DNA of 64,000 nt from Azospirillum humicireducens (GTDB lineage: Bacteria > Pseudomonadota > Alphaproteobacteria > Azospirillales > Azospirillaceae), in the NCBI RefSeq assembly GCF_001639105.2, contig NZ_CP028904.1, forward strand, positions 140,990 through 204,989, given 5' to 3'. Below the pieces are notes generated by a model, which saw only the letters and a list, made by a program, of their open reading frames with translations, did no database searches and was not told the DNA's origin. Shown here piece after piece: positions 61,898 to 64,000 of the stretch. Position 1 is the first letter of the stretch. Each line of letters begins with the position of its first letter. Made by a program: the position numbers and the translations under genes.

Positions 61898-62275
61898 GAT
61901 CACCGCCGACGCTATGCGTCCTGGCGCTCGAACTGCTGGGTTTGGCGCCTTGTCGGTGTTGATGACCATCGGCGTCTCCCACGCCTTCAAGCCGTTCAGC
62001 GCCCTGGACAGGAAGCGCTTGGCGTAGGTCTTGTCGACCCGCCAACTGGTTGACCGTGGGCAGAGCCGCTGCCAGCGTAGCCGCGTCTCGATCTCCAGCG
62101 CGTGCTTCTGCACCAAGCGGTAGATCGTTGAATGATCGACCGTGACGCCGCGCTCGGCCATCATCTGCTCGAGATCGCGGTAGCTGATGCCGGACCGGCA
62201 GTCCCAGCACACCGCACAGAGCACGGTCTCACCTTCGAAGTGGCGCCCCGTGAAGTCCGACACGGCTTGGCGCAA
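61898..62275 (-). pseudogene. IS6-family transposase remnant with internal deletions
   Basis: N-terminal half is preserved from TTG 62275 (FTGRHFEGETVLCAVCWDCR, GISYRDLEQMMAERGVTVDH, STIYRLVQKHALEIETRLRW). SWRVDKTY is then joined directly to AKRFLSRALNGLKAWE, deleting about 30 residues, and VINTDKA is joined to the 3'-end sequence ending at ~61898. The rest of 61647-62542 outside this scar, the promoter and the operator has no gene. Confidence 0.85.
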
Positions 62276-62375
62276 GGTGACTGGCCTTGCTCAGGTCAGC
62301 TGACCAACGCCCCAAAAGCGGGGCTGCACATCTTCATTGCGTCCTTGGCTGGTCAAGTTGGCAACACTCACCCCG

Positions 62376-62433
62376 TCATAAAGATATTCCAGCGTGCCAG
62401 CACCGCGATAGCCGACACTTTCGGCCACCGCCA
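62376..62433 (-). pseudogene. Fragment of a biotin carboxylase gene
   Basis: About 19 codons on the minus strand (VAVAESVGYRGAGTLEYLYD) equal a conserved biotin-carboxylase stretch. They resemble 16792-16850 in the accC gene of this window but are not identical, so the piece came from another copy or an older transfer. It is isolated between an IS6 scar and rbsD. Confidence 0.65.
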
Positions 62434-62470
62434 CACCGCGCTGCGGCACCGAATTGGTGCACTGCAGCAC

Positions 62471-62495
62471 CGCAAACGTTTGCGCAAACGTTTCG
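62471..62495 (+). promoter_or_regulatory. Overlapping LacI-type operators upstream of rbsD
   Basis: CGCAAACGTTTGCG overlaps a second CGCAAACGTTTCG; the core AAACGTTTGCGCAAACGTTT (62474-62493) is a perfect 20-bp palindrome. This is the RbsR/PurR-like operator pattern, ~50 bases before rbsD. The regulator gene is not in the window. Confidence 0.75.
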
Positions 62496-62542
62496 ATAAC
62501 GCTAGGCTCCCGCTGTCCCGCCCAGTTGGAGCCCGCTTTGCC

Positions 62543-62962
62543 ATGAAACGGATCGGCCTTCTCAATGCCCCGCTCAGCCACGCCGTCGCGTCGTTGGGCC
62601 ATACCCAGGCGTTGACCATCGCCGATGCCGGACTGCCGATCCCCGCCGGTCCGGAGCGCATCGATCTGGCGGTCACGCCCGGCCTGCCCTCCTTCCTCCA
62701 GATCCTCGACGCCATTGCCGGGGAGATGATGGTCGAGCGCGCTGTGATCGCGGCAGAGATGGCGGCGGTGAATCCGTCCCTGCGCGCCGCTCTGGCCGAA
62801 CGGCTGGAGCGCATGGCAGCGGCCCAGGGCCGTGCCATCGCCCTGGACGAGGTTCCGCATGAGGAGTTCAAGCGGCTGACCGCCGGCTCAGCCGCCGTGG
62901 TGCGCACGGGCGAATGCTCCCCCTACGCCAACATCCTTCTCCAGTCCGGCGTAACCTTCTGA
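62543..62962 (+). CDS. rbsD: D-ribose pyranase RbsD
   Basis: 139 residues. It interconverts pyranose and furanose forms of ribose for the kinase. Active-site residues known in the family are in place: His20 (LSHAVASLGHTQ), Asp28 and, near the C-terminus, Tyr128 and Asn130 (PYANILLQSGV). It leads a ribose operon with rbsA 14 bases on. GGAG lies 11 bases before the ATG. Confidence 0.92.
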   Translation: MKRIGLLNAPLSHAVASLGHTQALTIADAGLPIPAGPERIDLAVTPGLPSFLQILDAIAGEMMVERAVIAAEMAAVNPSLRAALAERLERMAAAQGRAIALDEVPHEEFKRLTAGSAAVVRTGECSPYANILLQSGVTF

Positions 62963-62976
62963 TCCGCGAGGCTGAC

Positions 62977-64000
62977 ATGGACCCAGAAACCGGGTTCCTG
63001 CTCGACCTCCAGGGGGTCGGCAAGGGGTTCAACGGCGTCACGGTGCTGGACGGGGTGGATTTCCGCCTGCGTGCCGGCGAGGTCATGGCGCTGATCGGCG
63101 AGAATGGCGCCGGCAAATCGACGCTGATGCGCATCGTCACCGGCATCGTCCTGCCGGACTCGGCGACGGCGATGAGGTTCCGCGGACGGTCGGTGAGCTT
63201 CACCGCGCCGCGGCAGGCCATCGACGCCGGCATCGCCATGATTCACCAGGAACTGAACCTGCTGCCGCACCTGTCGGTGTCCGACAACATCTGGCTGGGG
63301 CGCGAGCCCGTGAACCGGCTGGGACTGATCGACCGTGCCCGGATGCGGCGGGAGGCGGCGGCCCTGCTGGCGCGGCTGCGCCAGTCCATCGACCCGGACC
63401 GGCCGGTCGGCAGCCTCAGCGTCGGCCAGCAGCAGATGGTGGAGATCGCCCGCGCCCTGTCGCTGAACGCCGAACTCATCATCATGGACGAGCCGACCGA
63501 CGCCCTGACCGACGTCGAGACCGCCGTCCTGTTCGAGGTGATCCGCGGCCTGAAGGATGAGGGCAAGGGCATCGTCTACATCTCGCACCGGCTGGGCGAG
63601 ATCTTCGCGCTGTGCGACAGCGTCACCGTTCTGCGCGACGGCCATATGGTCCACCGCGGCGCGGTGGCCGACCTCGACGAGGCCGGACTGATCCGCCACA
63701 TGGTCGGCCGCTCCATCACCGACCAGTACCCCTACCTGCCCTGCCCCGCCGGGCCGGAGCGGCTGGCGGTGGAAGGCGTGAGCGCCGAGGGCGTGAACGA
63801 CGTCAGCTTCACCGCCACCGGCGGCGAGATCCTGGGCTTCGCCGGATTGATGGGCGCCGGGCGGACCGAACTGGGCAAGGCGATCTTCGGCGCCAGCCGG
63901 CTGCGCGCCGGGCGCGTTCTGGTCGATGGGACGGAGGTGCGGCTGCGCCACCCCCGCGACGGCGTGACCGCCGGCATCGCCTATGTGCCCGAGGACCGCA
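62977..64000 (+). CDS. rbsA: Ribose ABC importer ATP-binding protein RbsA (5' part)
   Basis: The first 341 codons; the gene runs off the right edge. NBD1 has Walker A GENGAGKST, signature LSVGQQQMVEIARAL and Walker B LIIMDEPTDALTD, the DALTD form typical of RbsA. NBD2 begins with the degenerate loop GLMGAGRTELG, as normal for RbsA and unlike the importer ATPase at 11608-13155. ATG 62977 has GAGG five bases ahead. Confidence 0.92.
   Translation, partial: MDPETGFLLDLQGVGKGFNGVTVLDGVDFRLRAGEVMALIGENGAGKSTLMRIVTGIVLPDSATAMRFRGRSVSFTAPRQAIDAGIAMIHQELNLLPHLSVSDNIWLGREPVNRLGLIDRARMRREAAALLARLRQSIDPDRPVGSLSVGQQQMVEIARALSLNAELIIMDEPTDALTDVETAVLFEVIRGLKDEGKGIVYISHRLGEIFALCDSVTVLRDGHMVHRGAVADLDEAGLIRHMVGRSITDQYPYLPCPAGPERLAVEGVSAEGVNDVSFTATGGEILGFAGLMGAGRTELGKAIFGASRLRAGRVLVDGTEVRLRHPRDGVTAGIAYVPEDR

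Overview
The window is high-GC DNA with dense coding, short intergenic gaps, many four-base stop/start overlaps, and alphaproteobacterial-style gene content: a LysR-controlled 5-oxoprolinase-like operon, several ribose-type ABC importers, ferulate/vanillate catabolism, a sCache chemoreceptor and IS6 and IS3 scars. It looks like a soil or plant-associated alphaproteobacterium, plausibly of the Azospirillum/Rhodospirillales group. That placement is inference; no rRNA or other phylogenetic marker is present, and no tRNA, rRNA or CRISPR array was seen.

Left part (1-20 kb), metabolic core. After the 3' end of a chemoreceptor gene comes a ferulate pathway: vanillin dehydrogenase, feruloyl-CoA hydratase/lyase, feruloyl-CoA synthetase and an aromatic-acid MFS importer, followed by an opposing MarR regulator. 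Then come vanA, a GntR regulator and vanB. Together they would convert ferulate to vanillin, vanillate and protocatechuate. Next is a leftward ribose-type ABC importer with a TorT-like binding protein. A strong intrinsic terminator separates it from a five-gene pxpA-biotin carrier-biotin carboxylase-pxpB-pxpC operon, which is divergent from a LysR gene.

Middle part (20-36 kb), accessory. A transposase scar, an orphan AT-richer secreted protein and an IS6-family end lead to a NarL-type two-component system. This is divergent from a two-partner secretion pair: a 3137-residue exoprotein with three ~1.2-kb near-identical tandem repeats plus two further repeat classes, and its outer-membrane transporter. 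An IS3 scar follows.

Right-centre (36-55 kb), malonate. A chemoreceptor is followed by a leftward operon for a biotin-dependent, Na+-translocating malonate decarboxylase (madG-small ORF-madB-birA-madA-E-C-D-H-K-F-L-M), ending in bioMNY biotin uptake genes. The operon thus encodes the enzyme, prosthetic-group synthesis, a biotin ligase, malonate uptake and biotin uptake. Divergent from it is an NhaD/ArsB-type Na+/H+ antiporter gene, then a MocR-type regulator and a tiny membrane protein.

Right end (55-64 kb). Two decayed IS6 copies flank a leftward export locus: a small secreted four-cysteine protein, a hydrophilic protein of unknown function, a TolC-like channel, an ABC ATPase, a MacB-like permease and a HlyD-like adaptor. 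Its promoter carries a perfect 14-bp palindrome in the -35/-10 spacer. The window closes with rbsD and the start of rbsA behind overlapping LacI-type operators.
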